In this document: piece after piece, positions 28,132-38,078 of the stretch
How positions within the stretch are numbered: position 1 is the stretch's first letter
Layout: the number at the start of each line of letters is the position of its first letter
Source of the DNA: Citrobacter koseri
GTDB taxonomy: Bacteria > Pseudomonadota > Gammaproteobacteria > Enterobacterales > Enterobacteriaceae
Assembly: GCA_900446925.1 (NCBI GenBank)
Contig: UAVY01000001.1
Location: forward strand, 744,001 to 808,000
Length of the DNA: 64,000 bases
Direction of reading: 5' to 3'
Notes under the pieces: model-generated
What the model saw: the letters and a program-made list of their open reading frames with translations, nothing else
The model's database searches: none
What the model was told of the DNA's origin: nothing
Position numbers and translations under genes: made by a program

Positions 28132-30214
28132 ATTGCGCAACGCGCTGAGCGTGCTCCGTCAGGGGCAAGTCGGCGTGCCTATTCTGCTTCTCTGCGTGCT
28201 GGCAATGGTTATTCTGCCGTTGTCGCCGCTGATGCTGGATATTCTGTTTACCTTTAATATCGTCCTGGCGGTCATCGTGCTGCTGGTATCGGTGAATATG
28301 CAGCGTCCGCTGGACTTTGCGATTTTCCCGACGCTGTTGCTGATCACGACGTTAATGCGTCTGACGCTGAACGTCGCCTCTACCCGCGTGGTGTTGCTGC
28401 ACGGTCATGAAGGCGAAGGCGCGGCGGGTAAGGTCATTGAAGCCTTTGGTCAGGTGGTCATCGGCGGCGATTTCGTCGTCGGTTTCGTGGTGTTTATCAT
28501 CCTGATGATCATCAACTTCGTGGTAGTCACCAAAGGGGCGGAACGTATTTCCGAGGTTTCCGCGCGCTTTACCCTGGATGCGTTGCCGGGCAAACAGATG
28601 GCTATCGACGCCGATCTGAACGCGGGTCTGATTAACCAGCAGCAGGCCCGAAACCGCCGACAGGAAGTATCGAAAGAAGCAGACTTCTACGGTGCGATGG
28701 ACGGCGCGTCGAAGTTTGTTCGCGGTGACGCCATCGCCGGGATCATGGTGCTGATCATCAACGTGATCGGCGGTATCTGTATCGGTATTTTTAAATACGA
28801 TCTCGATGCCAGCCACGCGTTCCGCCAGTACGTACTGCTGACTATTGGTGACGGTCTGGTCGCCCAGATCCCGTCGCTGCTGCTGGCGACTGCCGCAGCG
28901 ATTATCGTGACCCGCGTCAGCGAAGGCAATGACGTCAGCGATGAGATAAAAATCCAGCTTCTCTCTCGCCCGAAGGTGCTCTATACCGCCGCTTTCGTGA
29001 TGTTTATTCTCGCGATTGTGCCGGGAATGCCGCACATTGCCTTCCTGAGCTTCACCGCCCTGCTGCTGTTTGCCGCCTGGCGGCAGAGCAAAGCGGTGCA
29101 GCCCGCCCAGGAAGAGACGGATATGGAGGCCATCACCGAAGCCATCGCGCCGGATGCGACGCCAGGCGTTTCCTGGGAAAGCATTCCATTGGTGGAGCCC
29201 ATTGGCCTGAATCTCGGCTATAAACTGGTCACGCTGGTGGATGAGTCGAAGGGCAGTCCGTTGTCACAACGTATACGCGGCGTTCGCCAGGTCATTTCCG
29301 AGCACTGCGGCGTACTGCTGCCGGAGATCCGCATCCGGGAAAACTTCCGCCTGAAACCGGCGCAATACGCGATTCATATCAACGGCATTCGTACCGCGCT
29401 CGGCGAAGTCCAGGCTGAAAAACTGATGGCGATTCCCGGCACTGAATTGTACGCGGAGATCAACGGCATACTGGATACCGACCCCGCTTACGGCATGGCG
29501 ATTGTCTGGATCGACCCGGAACAAAAGGCGAAAGCGCTGAATCTTGGTTATCAGGTGGTTGACTGCGCGAGCGTGGTGGCGACGCACGTCAACAAGGTCG
29601 CCCGCGAACATCTGCCAGATCTGTTTAACTATGACGATATTACCCACCTGCATGCGCGCCTGGCGCTCCAGGCGCCAAAGCTGGCGGAGGATTTAAATGC
29701 CGCGTTTAACTACAGTCTGCTGCTGCGCATTTATCGCCAGTTATTGCTGGAGCAGATTTCACTGAAGGATATCGTCACCATCGCGTCCACATTGCTGGAA
29801 AGCGTCACCGTGACGAAAGATCCCGTGCTGCTGACCTCCGACGTGCGCTATGCTCTGCGCCGCGCCATCGTTCACACCATTAACGGCGATCGTCAACAAC
29901 TCGCGGCCTACACCATCGACAGCCAACTGGAGAATATGCTGCTGGGCGCGCTCAACCAGGCGCAGCAGGCCGGAAAAGTGGCGCTGGATAGCTTCCCTGT
30001 CGATCCGAACATTCTGACCCAGTTGCAGACGACAATGCCGATGATTTACGAGCAGATGAAGGCGAAAGGGCTGCCGCCGCTGCTGCTGGTAACGCCGCAG
30101 CTACGTCCGGTGATCTCCCGCTATGGCCGGCTGTTCGCCAGCGGGCTGCATATTCTTTCTTATAATGAAGTGCCGGATGACGCGGATCTGAACGTCGTAG
30201 GGACGCTGGCATAA
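28118..30214 (+). CDS. lfhA: Flagellar export gate protein FlhA homologue (LfhA)
   Basis: FlhA is the large export-gate component. The 698-residue protein has about eight membrane segments in the first 330 residues, the FHIPEP-family signature with ATRVVLLHGHEG-type sequence (LTLNVASTRVVLLHGHEGEG), VVTKGAERISEVSARFTLDA and MAIDADLNAGLINQQQARNR. The large cytoplasmic domain that binds chaperone-substrate pairs follows. The frame is intact over 2.1 kb. It is the last gene of the rightward lfiM operon. Confidence 0.97.
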   Translation: MANSKLRNALSVLRQGQVGVPILLLCVLAMVILPLSPLMLDILFTFNIVLAVIVLLVSVNMQRPLDFAIFPTLLLITTLMRLTLNVASTRVVLLHGHEGEGAAGKVIEAFGQVVIGGDFVVGFVVFIILMIINFVVVTKGAERISEVSARFTLDALPGKQMAIDADLNAGLINQQQARNRRQEVSKEADFYGAMDGASKFVRGDAIAGIMVLIINVIGGICIGIFKYDLDASHAFRQYVLLTIGDGLVAQIPSLLLATAAAIIVTRVSEGNDVSDEIKIQLLSRPKVLYTAAFVMFILAIVPGMPHIAFLSFTALLLFAAWRQSKAVQPAQEETDMEAITEAIAPDATPGVSWESIPLVEPIGLNLGYKLVTLVDESKGSPLSQRIRGVRQVISEHCGVLLPEIRIRENFRLKPAQYAIHINGIRTALGEVQAEKLMAIPGTELYAEINGILDTDPAYGMAIVWIDPEQKAKALNLGYQVVDCASVVATHVNKVAREHLPDLFNYDDITHLHARLALQAPKLAEDLNAAFNYSLLLRIYRQLLLEQISLKDIVTIASTLLESVTVTKDPVLLTSDVRYALRRAIVHTINGDRQQLAAYTIDSQLENMLLGALNQAQQAGKVALDSFPVDPNILTQLQTTMPMIYEQMKAKGLPPLLLVTPQLRPVISRYGRLFASGLHILSYNEVPDDADLNVVGTLA

Positions 30215-30230
30215 CCGGCAGGAGATCGAC

Positions 30231-30258
30231 AAAGGAGATCGCGATGACGATCTCCTTT
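30231..30258. terminator. Hairpin terminator after lfhA
   Basis: AAAGGAGATCG, loop CGATGA, then CGATCTCCTTT makes a perfect 11-bp stem between the convergent lfhA and LprI-like genes. There is no long T run on either strand beyond the stem, but the stem itself ends in TTT in both directions, so a bidirectional terminator is likely. Confidence 0.6.
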
Positions 30259-30274
30259 CCCATAACGACAGGTT

Positions 30275-31264
30275 TTATTGATCCAGGTAACGCAGTTTCC
30301 AGCCAGCGAGCGTACGCGGCATTTTCTTGATATCGTTACCTCTGGTGCTGAAGTAGTACAACTGCATTTTTCCGGCGCTGTCGCGTTCTACCCTCGCCGC
30401 CCAGATATTGCTTTGCGTGTACATAATAATGGCCGTATGGTTGTTCGCCGCGCCACGCACCCACATAGAGACGACCGTTGCGCCGATGTTATCTATATCA
30501 TCCTGATAAATGTAAACGTTGGCGGTATCCACAAACTTCTGGTAATCATCCCCCACCAGCGCGCGGAAGCGCTCATCCATTTTGGGGTCGGAGAAAATTC
30601 CCAGCGAGTACAGCGTCGCCTTCGGGCGGGGATCGTGATCCGAGCGCAGATAGCGCCCATCAATAAATGCCCCCGTCGGCATCGAAATCCGGCATCCCCA
30701 GTCCGCGTTGCTGTAGACCTGAAGCGCGCCGCTTTTACGGGGGATAAACAGCAGTTTGCAATTACTGGTATCGGCAATACGTTCGACCAGCGCCATGCCG
30801 TACAGTTTTCGGGCTTCGGCCGTAAACTCATCTTTATTCAATCCCGACCAGACGCGAATATCCGTCGTGACTGACCATTCCGCGCTCCGGCTGAACTGGA
30901 TCATTCCGCCACTTAAATTGGACACACTGGTGTTCCACCACAGCCCTTCCCAGTCAAAATCCGGGGCAACGTCTGAAATAGAACTGATGCCCTGATAGTA
31001 GGCGCGCTCAATGCAGCTGTCGGAGGTACACGCCTGTAGCGACTTTTCCCATTCCTGGTACTTCTTGTGAACCTGTTGAGAAGGGTTTCTGACCAACATC
31101 GTGTGATAGATAACCGTCATTGTGCTGTCCAGCCAATGAAGATTGTCGTTGTTACAAATGGTGTTTTCTAAAGGCATAGAAGCACGCTGACAGTTAACCG
31201 CATAAGCGCTGGCAGCGGAGAATGACACAAGGAGTATCAGACAGTTAATCAGGCGACCAATCAT
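30275..31264 (-). CDS. Secreted protein with LprI-like N-terminal domain, function unknown
   Basis: The 329-residue protein has a Sec signal peptide (cut near SAYAVN). It then has a short Cys-containing domain, with CQRASMPLENTICNNDNLHW, YHTMLVRNPSQQVHKKYQEW and CTSDSCIERAYYQGI, matching the LprI/DUF1311 pattern of enterobacterial secreted proteins. Four cysteines in this domain could form two disulfides. The remaining 250 residues are beta-rich with many aromatic residues and no motif I recognise. LprI itself inhibits lysozyme, but that cannot be carried over here. The gene is convergent to lfhA and monocistronic. Confidence 0.75.
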   Translation of the reverse strand: MIGRLINCLILLVSFSAASAYAVNCQRASMPLENTICNNDNLHWLDSTMTVIYHTMLVRNPSQQVHKKYQEWEKSLQACTSDSCIERAYYQGISSISDVAPDFDWEGLWWNTSVSNLSGGMIQFSRSAEWSVTTDIRVWSGLNKDEFTAEARKLYGMALVERIADTSNCKLLFIPRKSGALQVYSNADWGCRISMPTGAFIDGRYLRSDHDPRPKATLYSLGIFSDPKMDERFRALVGDDYQKFVDTANVYIYQDDIDNIGATVVSMWVRGAANNHTAIIMYTQSNIWAARVERDSAGKMQLYYFSTRGNDIKKMPRTLAGWKLRYLDQ

Positions 31265-31432
31265 TATGAATAATCTTTAACCAATACAGGGGCTTATTTT
31301 GGCTAAATTATGTTTTATTTGCAATAAGTCACAAGATTTTATTCACACTATGAATAATCACCTCCCTGATTTAAGTTGTTGCCGGTAAATGCCGCTTGAT
31401 AACAATATGTGTTCCTCATGGATTGTTAGGTT

Positions 31433-31690
31433 ATGAAGATAGACAGTAGTAATTACATGCTTTCGACACTCTCCTCAGGTTCGTCACAAAACGATGCCAG
31501 TCGCAAACCTCTCGGCATCACGCGTAACAGCGGGCAGGCCAGTCCACAAAGCGGCTACTGGCAATTGTCCAGCACCGCGGTATCGGCTGTAGTGAACCTA
31601 AAAAAAGGGGAAATGATGCCTTATTATCAGGGCTCGCCCGTGCAATGGCAGTTAATTCAGTATGATTTAGGTAAAGAGACGCCAGTCTGA
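31433..31690 (+). CDS. Small hypothetical protein (85 aa)
   Basis: A short frame encodes a Ser/Gln-rich, mostly polar protein (MKIDSSNYMLSTLSSGSSQN...) with no signal peptide or membrane segment. It is divergent from the LprI-like gene and preceded by a weak ribosome site (TTAGG). I do not recognise a family. Its balanced composition and lack of a competing frame make it plausible but unproven. Confidence 0.4.
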   Translation: MKIDSSNYMLSTLSSGSSQNDASRKPLGITRNSGQASPQSGYWQLSSTAVSAVVNLKKGEMMPYYQGSPVQWQLIQYDLGKETPV

Positions 31691-31816
31691 ATCATCGCTA
31701 TACAGCATAATTATTATGAGCGGTAATCTGTCACGCACTTGAGATAGCTTATCGTTCATATCACGCCCCCTCCCCCGCGCAGAGTCCTTCAGGATATAAT
31801 TCCTATAATCAGTATG

Positions 31817-33360
31817 TTACGTGACAACCTGATAACCTCTGATAAAGCGGATAAAATTCGCGAATGAAAGTGGCCGGGAGAAGAAATAGCCCTGGAAGAA
31901 ATCAACATTTTTAGATCGAAGATAATCAACCTGGTACTTATGCTCCACCCCTTCCGCAGTCGTTTGAATACGCATTCTTTGTGCCATCTCGACCACACAA
32001 TCAACAAGCGGCGTATTTTTCCCTTCCGAAATCAGATTAATAAACATGCGACCTATTTTAATATTCTCTGGCCGCAGGTCAGTGATATAAGACAGGTTAG
32101 AAAATCCCGTGCCAAAGTCATCCAGCGACAGCCCGACATTATGAATCTTCATATAATCAATTTTATTGGAGATATCATCATTCACTTCGATCTCTCCACG
32201 CTCGGTGATTTCAAAAACAAGTTGCAGGTTCTGTTCGCGAAACACACCTGAATACGTTCCGATGAATGAATAAAAAGAGTCCTTCACCAGATGAGCATGG
32301 CTGATGTTCAGGTTAAATTTAAAACCCGGTTTAAATACCGTGACCGAGCGTTGAATATCGATGACCACCAGATCCAGTAATCCTTTCGTCAGGTCGGCAA
32401 TCAACCCGGCACGTTCTGCCACCGGGATAAAGATATCGGGAGAAACAGAACCCGCTTCACAATGTTGCCAGCGGGCCAGAACTTCCGCGCCAATCACGCG
32501 GTTTGTTTTGGCGCATACAATCGGCTGGTAGTAAGGCTGGATTTCATTTCTTCTGATGGCTACCGCAAGGTGATGAGGTAATGATGCCCGATGCGATAAC
32601 AGTAACCAGAGCAATATGGATGATACGAGCGCGCTGGCGATAATCATCGCAATATAGCGCCATGAGTGGGCGATCACGGCCAGCGCATCCCCCAGTTCGG
32701 TTTTTCGCCAGGCAATCGTATAAAGTTTGTTATTACTTTCCGCTTTTATATAGTGTGAAAAATGCGACTCCTGCAAACTCCCCCGGTTTAACGCCAGAGG
32801 CGGTTAAAATTTTATCGTTCATGCGTAAAACAATACGATCGCTGAACGCCATATTTTTGATGTGCTCAACGATAATGCGCACATCAGAAGCCGCAAATAT
32901 TCTTCCCGCCGGATAAGAAACATAAAGCATCATGATGAAATCATGCGGAGAGGTGATCACCCGATCAACCCTTATGCCCTGCTGTAAAGAGAGAGCAGGA
33001 CTCAGGGTGTACCCTTTGTTGTAGAGTAGCGAGGAACAATAAATCGTATTGCCCTGCGTAAAGTTAAGCGACTGAAGATGCGGGTAGCGTGTGGGGATAA
33101 TATTGAGCTTTTTTTCCAGTGTCGTATTACAGGGCTGACCCAGTAACGGTTTGCGCCTGCGCAATCGCCAGTCGGGCATCGCCTAATACTTTATCGACGA
33201 CAAAAGCCAGACTTTTGACCTCAGATTGCAGCAGCGCCTGCTTACTTTGCTGTACGCTCGTTAACTCCAGCCACAGCACGCTGGCAAATACCAGAAAAAA
33301 CAGAAAGACAGAAGCTGTAAGGATTCTTTTATCTGATTTTGTTATAAACCTTAAAGACAT
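31817..33360 (-). CDS. CSS-motif EAL-domain c-di-GMP phosphodiesterase, two frameshifts
   Basis: After repair the protein has 513 residues. A membrane segment (ILTASVFLFFLVFASVLWLE) leads into a periplasmic CSS domain with the paired cysteines in GQPCNTTLEKK and IYCSSLLYNKG. In enterobacteria such cysteines link phosphodiesterase activity to DsbA/DsbB redox control. A second membrane segment and a cytoplasmic EAL domain follow. The EAL signature reads EVLARW, the NxN-type FNLNIS, FEITERG, the DDFGTGFSN loop and AEGVE are kept, but the usual KID reads KIG (IKIGRMF), which may weaken catalysis. Extra bases near 33136 and 32790 break the frame. It likely forms an operon with the hypothetical gene just upstream. 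Confidence 0.85.
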
Positions 33361-33397
33361 ATCAGGTCGCTTCTTTTCTACTCAGGGCACTCTGTAT

Positions 33398-33859
33398 TCA
33401 GGCGACACAAAACCGGCCCGTCTTAAATGACAGCAATAAAAAGGATGGATACCCAATTTGCATGTAACGACGACGTTCTGCGATGCCAGAATAGTCACGC
33501 CATAAAATTATTTTATCCGGTGACAGTCCTCGCGCCATACGGACAAAGCGTGAATACGCACCGCTGCTGTCGCGCACAGTGATTGATGGTAACAACGCCA
33601 TTTCCCGGGCCAATCAATTCGGTTATGAAAAGAGGCCCATAACGCATTGCTGTAGGGGAAAAACGTGCAGGATTTTGATGTTTCTTTTTTTCCCGTTCGC
33701 CAGGACGCCTGAATCCTCCGGGGAGATAACGGAACCTGTGCGTAAAAAATAATCGCCCTTATACCACAGAATGAACTTAAGATTTTCCGCTCCGCTGGTC
33801 AGCGCAAAGGCGGTTCCCGTTGTCGGGCACACCAGGTTATTTTCGACGCTCCACTCCAT
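33398..33859 (-). CDS. Hypothetical protein (153 aa after repair)
   Basis: Two pieces in the same direction, MEWSVENNLVCPTTGTAFAL... and MALLPSITVRDSSGAYSRFV..., combine into one 153-residue protein if one extra C near 33653 and one missing base near 33612 are corrected. The joint reads VFPYSNALWASFHNRIDWP. I recognise no domain; there is no signal peptide. It lies 38 bp before the CSS-EAL gene, in the same direction, so it may be co-transcribed with it and be involved in the same c-di-GMP circuit. Confidence 0.5.
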
Positions 33860-34171
33860 AACAAACTCCTTTTGTTGTATGTTCGTCCATTAACGCCCTA
33901 AGAGAATTACTAATACTCTGCCTCATGTCTAACAGAAATAAGAAAAATCAAAAACCTTACGCTTGAACAGAAAACAAATACTTTATTTACACATTGACAA
34001 GGCGATCTGATTTGACTTAATGAAACATATCAGCTAACTCTGCATCTATTTTTTAAAATATCAACAGAATTTATAGCAATCATACAACATAAGATTTAAG
34101 TACAGGCCGGATTGTGTCGCAATGGTACTCAGGAAATTTGGAGCAAAATAACAAATGAAGGAGTCTGATGT
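33860..34171. other. AT-rich intergenic stretch
   Basis: These 312 bases separate two divergent genes and hold no convincing coding frame or hairpin. The composition is strongly AT-rich, with a ribosome-site-like GAAGGAG 10 bp before the gene at 34172. Promoters for both neighbours must lie here, but I cannot assign them. Confidence 0.4.
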
Positions 34172-34702
34172 ATGGATATAATATTTATTATCTCCTTAAT
34201 CATAATTGGCTGCATCCTGGCACTGTCTGGAGGATGGATACTCATTCTGAAAGCCGAAGCTAAAATAGAACAAAAAATAATGGATGGGCTGGAACTCAAA
34301 AGGAAAGAGGATCAGAATAATAAAATTCTGCAAAAATATGAGGAGCTGTTAGCAATGGAAATCGAATGGCATACGTATCGAATATCCACCATTGAGTTTT
34401 TCATTACAAAAGTGAAGAGTAAAAGCGCCACAGAAACGCCGATAACACAACCGACAATAAGCGGCGACAGCAAACTTTACTCCAAAATAAAAGCATTAAT
34501 ATCTATTTACTTTCCGCATCTACAGGATGATTATAATACGCTGTGTAAAGTTTCAAACTGCTCTATCTATTTTGACTTTATCTACGGCAGATGTACCAGC
34601 AGCAATAAAGTCATTACCACACTGACAGAAAAGCGAGCGCAATTTAAATCGCTGTCTACGGAATTTCAAAACAAAATCCGAAAAGAAGTCACCATTACAT
34701 GA
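34172..34702 (+). CDS. Hypothetical membrane-anchored protein (176 aa)
   Basis: The protein starts with one membrane segment (IIFIISLIIIGCILALSGGW), then a charged coiled-coil stretch (KAEAKIEQKIMDGLELKRKE to about residue 70), and a C-terminal helical region with two cysteines (CKVSNCSIYFDF). A good SD (GAAGGAG) precedes it. Codon use is AT-rich, unlike the flagellar genes, which suggests horizontal acquisition. I do not recognise a family. Confidence 0.55.
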   Translation: MDIIFIISLIIIGCILALSGGWILILKAEAKIEQKIMDGLELKRKEDQNNKILQKYEELLAMEIEWHTYRISTIEFFITKVKSKSATETPITQPTISGDSKLYSKIKALISIYFPHLQDDYNTLCKVSNCSIYFDFIYGRCTSSNKVITTLTEKRAQFKSLSTEFQNKIRKEVTIT

Positions 34703-34817
34703 TACGTGATTCGCACCCGATGCGGGGCTGAGTCACCGGCAAGGGAATCGCCCTGAAGATAGAGACTGGCGAAGAATGCAGCACATCGTCAGTCATCTCT
34801 TCAGGCTGTTTATCCCT

Positions 34818-35366
34818 TTACGAGGCAGCGCGTAATTGCAGGTCGGTCAGGCAAGTCTGACTGTCATTCGCGGTTTTAAACGAATAAGCCGCTTTTTTCC
34901 CCTCATGACTGATTTCAATCATCCCCTCAGTGTTACGCGGCAGCCATAACCCGATAAAGCCATTCTGATAACTTTTCATTTTCTTATGTATCAACACCGT
35001 ACCGTTCCGATCTGTCACGTTCACATCAAACCAGGTGTCCGGCATTTCTCCCTGGCAACCTGAAAGACTGTGGTTAAAACAGGGATGGGTTTGATATTCA
35101 TAAGGCGCCAGCGAGAGATAAAATTTCTCACCCAGCGGAAAGGTGTACGTTTCGCCATTCGCCGACAGTTTCAGATCCGTGCTGGTCACAGAAGCGGTAT
35201 ACGGTAAAGGACGAGCCTGAGGGTTTTGATCGATAGCATCCACCATTTGCTCAACCGATTTTCCCGCCAGCCCGCGTTCAGCCAAAAACGCCGTTTCCTG
35301 CGTCGATGCCATTGAGATATTACTTAGTGCAATAAATAATAATAAAGACTGAATGATTTTCGGCAT
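34818..35366 (-). CDS. cueP: Periplasmic copper-binding protein CueP
   Basis: The 182-residue protein has a signal peptide (cut near SMASTQE). It carries the CueP cysteine pattern: HPCFNHSLSGCQGEMPDTWF with two cysteines near residue 100, and a third in SQTCLTDLQLR near the C-terminus. CueP stores copper in the Salmonella periplasm and supplies it to SodC. It is shared by Salmonella and Citrobacter but absent from Escherichia coli K-12, which supports the taxonomic guess. It stands alone. I do not see a clear CueR operator upstream. Confidence 0.85.
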   Translation of the reverse strand: MPKIIQSLLLFIALSNISMASTQETAFLAERGLAGKSVEQMVDAIDQNPQARPLPYTASVTSTDLKLSANGETYTFPLGEKFYLSLAPYEYQTHPCFNHSLSGCQGEMPDTWFDVNVTDRNGTVLIHKKMKSYQNGFIGLWLPRNTEGMIEISHEGKKAAYSFKTANDSQTCLTDLQLRAAS

Positions 35367-35789
35367 AATTATTATCCTTGTACGAATTGTGTTTCACAAT
35401 TATACGTCTTTTCAGGAAGAAGAAGACAGGCGCACATCAGGTAAAGTTTAGAAAAGATCTGTATGAGCGTGCTAAATAAGCAAAAAAATGAAAGACATGC
35501 AGTCCAATAAAAAAGAGTTCAAGTGACCATATCACAATTATGAACTTTTCCCTGTAAAACATATGTTATATAAACAACTAACTGATAACATGTCAACACT
35601 GATAAAAGCGTAATACATCAATGTAAACAGAACACGCCTGAGTCCAGAGTCTCATTTATTCTCTCCGGTACATTGTCCTTGCATCTTAAATCCAATGAGA
35701 AAAAATAATAATCTTGACAAGATAATTACACAGCATAAATATGGGCAACAAGAAATAAAGGCATAACCTTATAAGCATAAGGAATATTT
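35367..35789. other. AT-rich intergenic stretch
   Basis: This 423-bp gap between the divergent cueP and the small gene at 35790 has no convincing frame. It is AT-rich, with a short palindrome AATTGTG/CACAATT at 35386-35402 close to the cueP start that could be an operator (unidentified), and an AAGGAA ribosome site just before the gene at 35790. Confidence 0.35.
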
Positions 35790-35981
35790 ATGAAAAGGGA
35801 ACTGTTAAACATAAAAAAAACAGGAAGAAATAAAATAGACCACGACCTTAACTTAAAAATCAATGTCTTTAAAACGTTGCGACAAGAAAATGTCCTGATG
35901 AAGGATTATATTAATCTGCTGGAAAACAGAATTATTTTTCTGGAAGGCGTCATTCTGGAGAAAACGAAGAACAAATCATAA
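35790..35981 (+). CDS. Small hypothetical protein (63 aa)
   Basis: The protein is basic and helical, with a probable coiled coil (LRQENVLMKDYINLLENRII). It has an SD (AAGGAA) about 6 bp before the ATG and is followed 42 bp later by a good terminator on the same strand, which supports real expression. No family is recognised. The base composition is AT-rich like its surroundings. Confidence 0.5.
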   Translation: MKRELLNIKKTGRNKIDHDLNLKINVFKTLRQENVLMKDYINLLENRIIFLEGVILEKTKNKS

Positions 35982-36023
35982 GATTCTATTATACAGGCAG
36001 GGATGTCTGACTCCGTGTGCCTT

Positions 36024-36059
36024 GTCGCATAAGTAACTCTATTTATGCGACCTTTTTTT
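36024..36059 (+). terminator. Rho-independent terminator after the 63-aa gene
   Basis: GTCGCATAA, ten-base loop, TTATGCGAC gives a perfect 9-bp stem, followed by C and seven T. It points rightward, so it serves the small gene ending at 35981. It overlaps the 3' end of the oppositely oriented AraC-family gene. Confidence 0.8.
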
Positions 36060-36815
36060 AAACCACATTCGTACCATGACCGAAACGCAGATAGAACTGC
36101 CCCTGGCGTCATTCCCATAAAACGCCTGAACACGGCAATAAATGCACTCACATTCTCATAACCCGCTAATTGCGCGACAAGGCTGACAGGCTCTCCGCGC
36201 AGTAAATATTCCAGCGACAAAATGACTTTCGCTTTTTGCTTCCACTGACCGAATGTTAATCCCGTCTGCTGTATAAAAAGGCGGCTCAACGTCCTGACGC
36301 TCAGCCCGGCCTGTTTCGCCAGCTCTGCCTGACTCAGCGTATAGGCCCTGTCGGCCAGTATTTTTTGCGCAATCTGTCTGACCCTTCTGTCGTCGGGAAG
36401 GATCAATTGTGAAGAGAGCGCATCAGCATAGCGAATCTCATCGACCATAACCTGCAACAGGTGAGCCAGCCGCTCTGAAGACTCTCCGATGGTTCCCTCC
36501 CCACAAAATTTTCTCAAGCAACAGCAGTAAAAAAGGCGACGCTGCCCGAACGCACGGTGAGGAGGGAAAGACCCCGCAATATTCCGCGCTGAAGTGCAGA
36601 CTGGCGCCATATGCACTCACCGGCATCCACGCGCAATGGGGTAACGACGGCGGAATCCACCCTACCGAACCGGGCGTCAACGCCCACTGCCCTTGCTCCG
36701 TTTCGACCATCACCATGCCACGCGTGATCCAGTACAACTGCCCGCCAGGGTGATGATGCCACTGAGTCATATGCTTAGAGGAGTGATGTAAAGGTTGAAT
36801 GCTTTCTATCATCAT
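36043..36815 (-). CDS. AraC-family transcriptional regulator, frameshifted
   Basis: The N-terminal cupin-like domain (HHHPGGQLYWITRGMVMVET) and the C-terminal double helix-turn-helix (LSQAELAKQAGLSVRTLSRL, then LVAQLAGYENVSAFIAVFRR and FMGMTPGAVLSAF) identify the family. One extra G near 36505 breaks it in the middle. As written the frame then runs on to 35906 through the terminator. Removing one A from the run at 36053-36059 (bottom strand) would stop it at 36043 and give 256 residues, the normal size, so I prefer that end. It is divergent from the SnoaL-like gene, its probable target. Confidence 0.78.
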
Positions 36816-36912
36816 GGCCGATTTAGCGTATTTATTGTCTTACTACGGTTACTTTGCCGCTTCAGTCTGAGGGTAATCTTCCCTGTACACAATCACGATG
36901 AGGAAGAGAACA

Positions 36913-37303
36913 TTGAAAAATATGATGCAACGCGTTGCTCAGGCGCTTGATGCCGTTATTTCCCGGCCGGGCACGATGAACACACTATCGAATTATTTTC
37001 ACGCCCGATTATCGCCAGACGGTAAATGGCATCGACCTTGATTACGAGAACTTCGTCGCACACATGGCAAAACTAAAACAGGTTACTCGTACCATGAAGG
37101 TGAACATTCTGGCCATCGCTCAGCAGGGCAATCACGTTCTGACCCATCACCTGGTGACCGTCATCAAAACGAACGGCGAACAGGCACAAACCGAAGTCTT
37201 TGCCTGTTTCACATTAGAAAATGGCCGTATTGCTGCCTGTCAGGAATTAACCCGGTTAATCAGCGGCGCCGAAGAAGATAAAATGCTGGGAAGTCTGCGG
37301 TGA
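36913..37303 (+). CDS. SnoaL-like (NTF2-fold) protein, one frameshift
   Basis: After removing one extra C near 37000 (TATTTTCACGCC) the gene reads YFTPDYRQTVNGIDLDYENF and continues to KVNILAIAQQGNHVLTHHLV, EVFACFTLENGRIAACQELT and a stop at 37303, 129 residues in all. This matches the cone-shaped NTF2/SnoaL family. I prefer the TTG at 36913, because AGGAAGAG lies the right distance before it; an ATG at 36922 is the alternative. It is divergent from the AraC regulator. The substrate is unknown. Confidence 0.65.
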
Positions 37304-38078
37304 TCGGGAGCGAATTAAGGGGCAGATAAAGGCCGGAATGCAACGACAGAACGCAGCCCCGCCTATAAAAATACGGAGTTTACGGTATATAACAGTCCCC
37401 ATATGGCAAAGCCGTACACTCTGCTCCCCTGCCATTGCGCTATTTAGTTAGCGTCAGTGCGTACCTGTAAGAATAAGCAGCAATCCCCCTCCGCTCTCCT
37501 TTTTATTAAAAACGCCATTTTATATTGCATGCCTGGGCGTTTTTATCCCTTTTGCTCATCCTCTTCACCCACTTTCATTTTAATAAATCTTATTAATTAA
37601 AATAATCCACCCTGAATAATGAAACAAAAATAAAACAAAACAAAGAACATTTAACTACTTTTCTTTATAAATATAACATTAGCGCGCAAAATATTCTCTT
37701 TTTTTGTCGTTACCTGATTGTGTAAATCAATATTACTGAATGTAAGCATCAGATTTTTTCCATTTTGCCTTTCGTTTTATAAGAATTTTAAAATTTAAAG
37801 TTACATCTCAGTTACACGATCAGTGCCATATGCTGATAAACAAGAAAAAAAACCAAAACAGCAGACTTATACACTTAATTTAAGTAAATTCTTAAACTGA
37901 TATTTTAAGATTGTGTTACATCAATTAGGATCATCACCTAACCTGATGGAAATAATGATGCAGGCTCCATTTTTCCGTTTTCAGGGATTTTACGGATGTA
38001 GACAGCAAGACCAGGACGGTTTTGTGACATGAAATGTTTGTCCCCAGGACGGGAGCAAACATACTGGAGTTAATATCA
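37304..38078. promoter_or_regulatory. AT-rich region upstream of the fimbrial operon
   Basis: These 775 bases have no convincing gene. The first third is mixed in composition, and a hairpin at 37508-37544 separates it from a very AT-rich stretch (about 37550-37930) with many A and T tracts, the kind of sequence H-NS silences in front of fimbrial genes. I found no pair of inverted repeats that would make an invertible fimbrial switch. An SD (TGGAG) precedes the subunit gene at 38079. Confidence 0.45.
37508..37544. terminator. Bidirectional hairpin terminator
   Basis: AAAAACGCC, a 19-base loop, then GGCGTTTTT forms a perfect 9-bp stem with A and T tails on both sides, so it can act on either strand. 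It insulates the SnoaL-like gene from the fimbrial operon. Confidence 0.65.

Noticed and set aside
37304..38078. An invertible fimbrial switch
   Set aside because: No pair of matching inverted repeats and no recombinase gene nearby; only a terminator-like hairpin and AT tracts were found.
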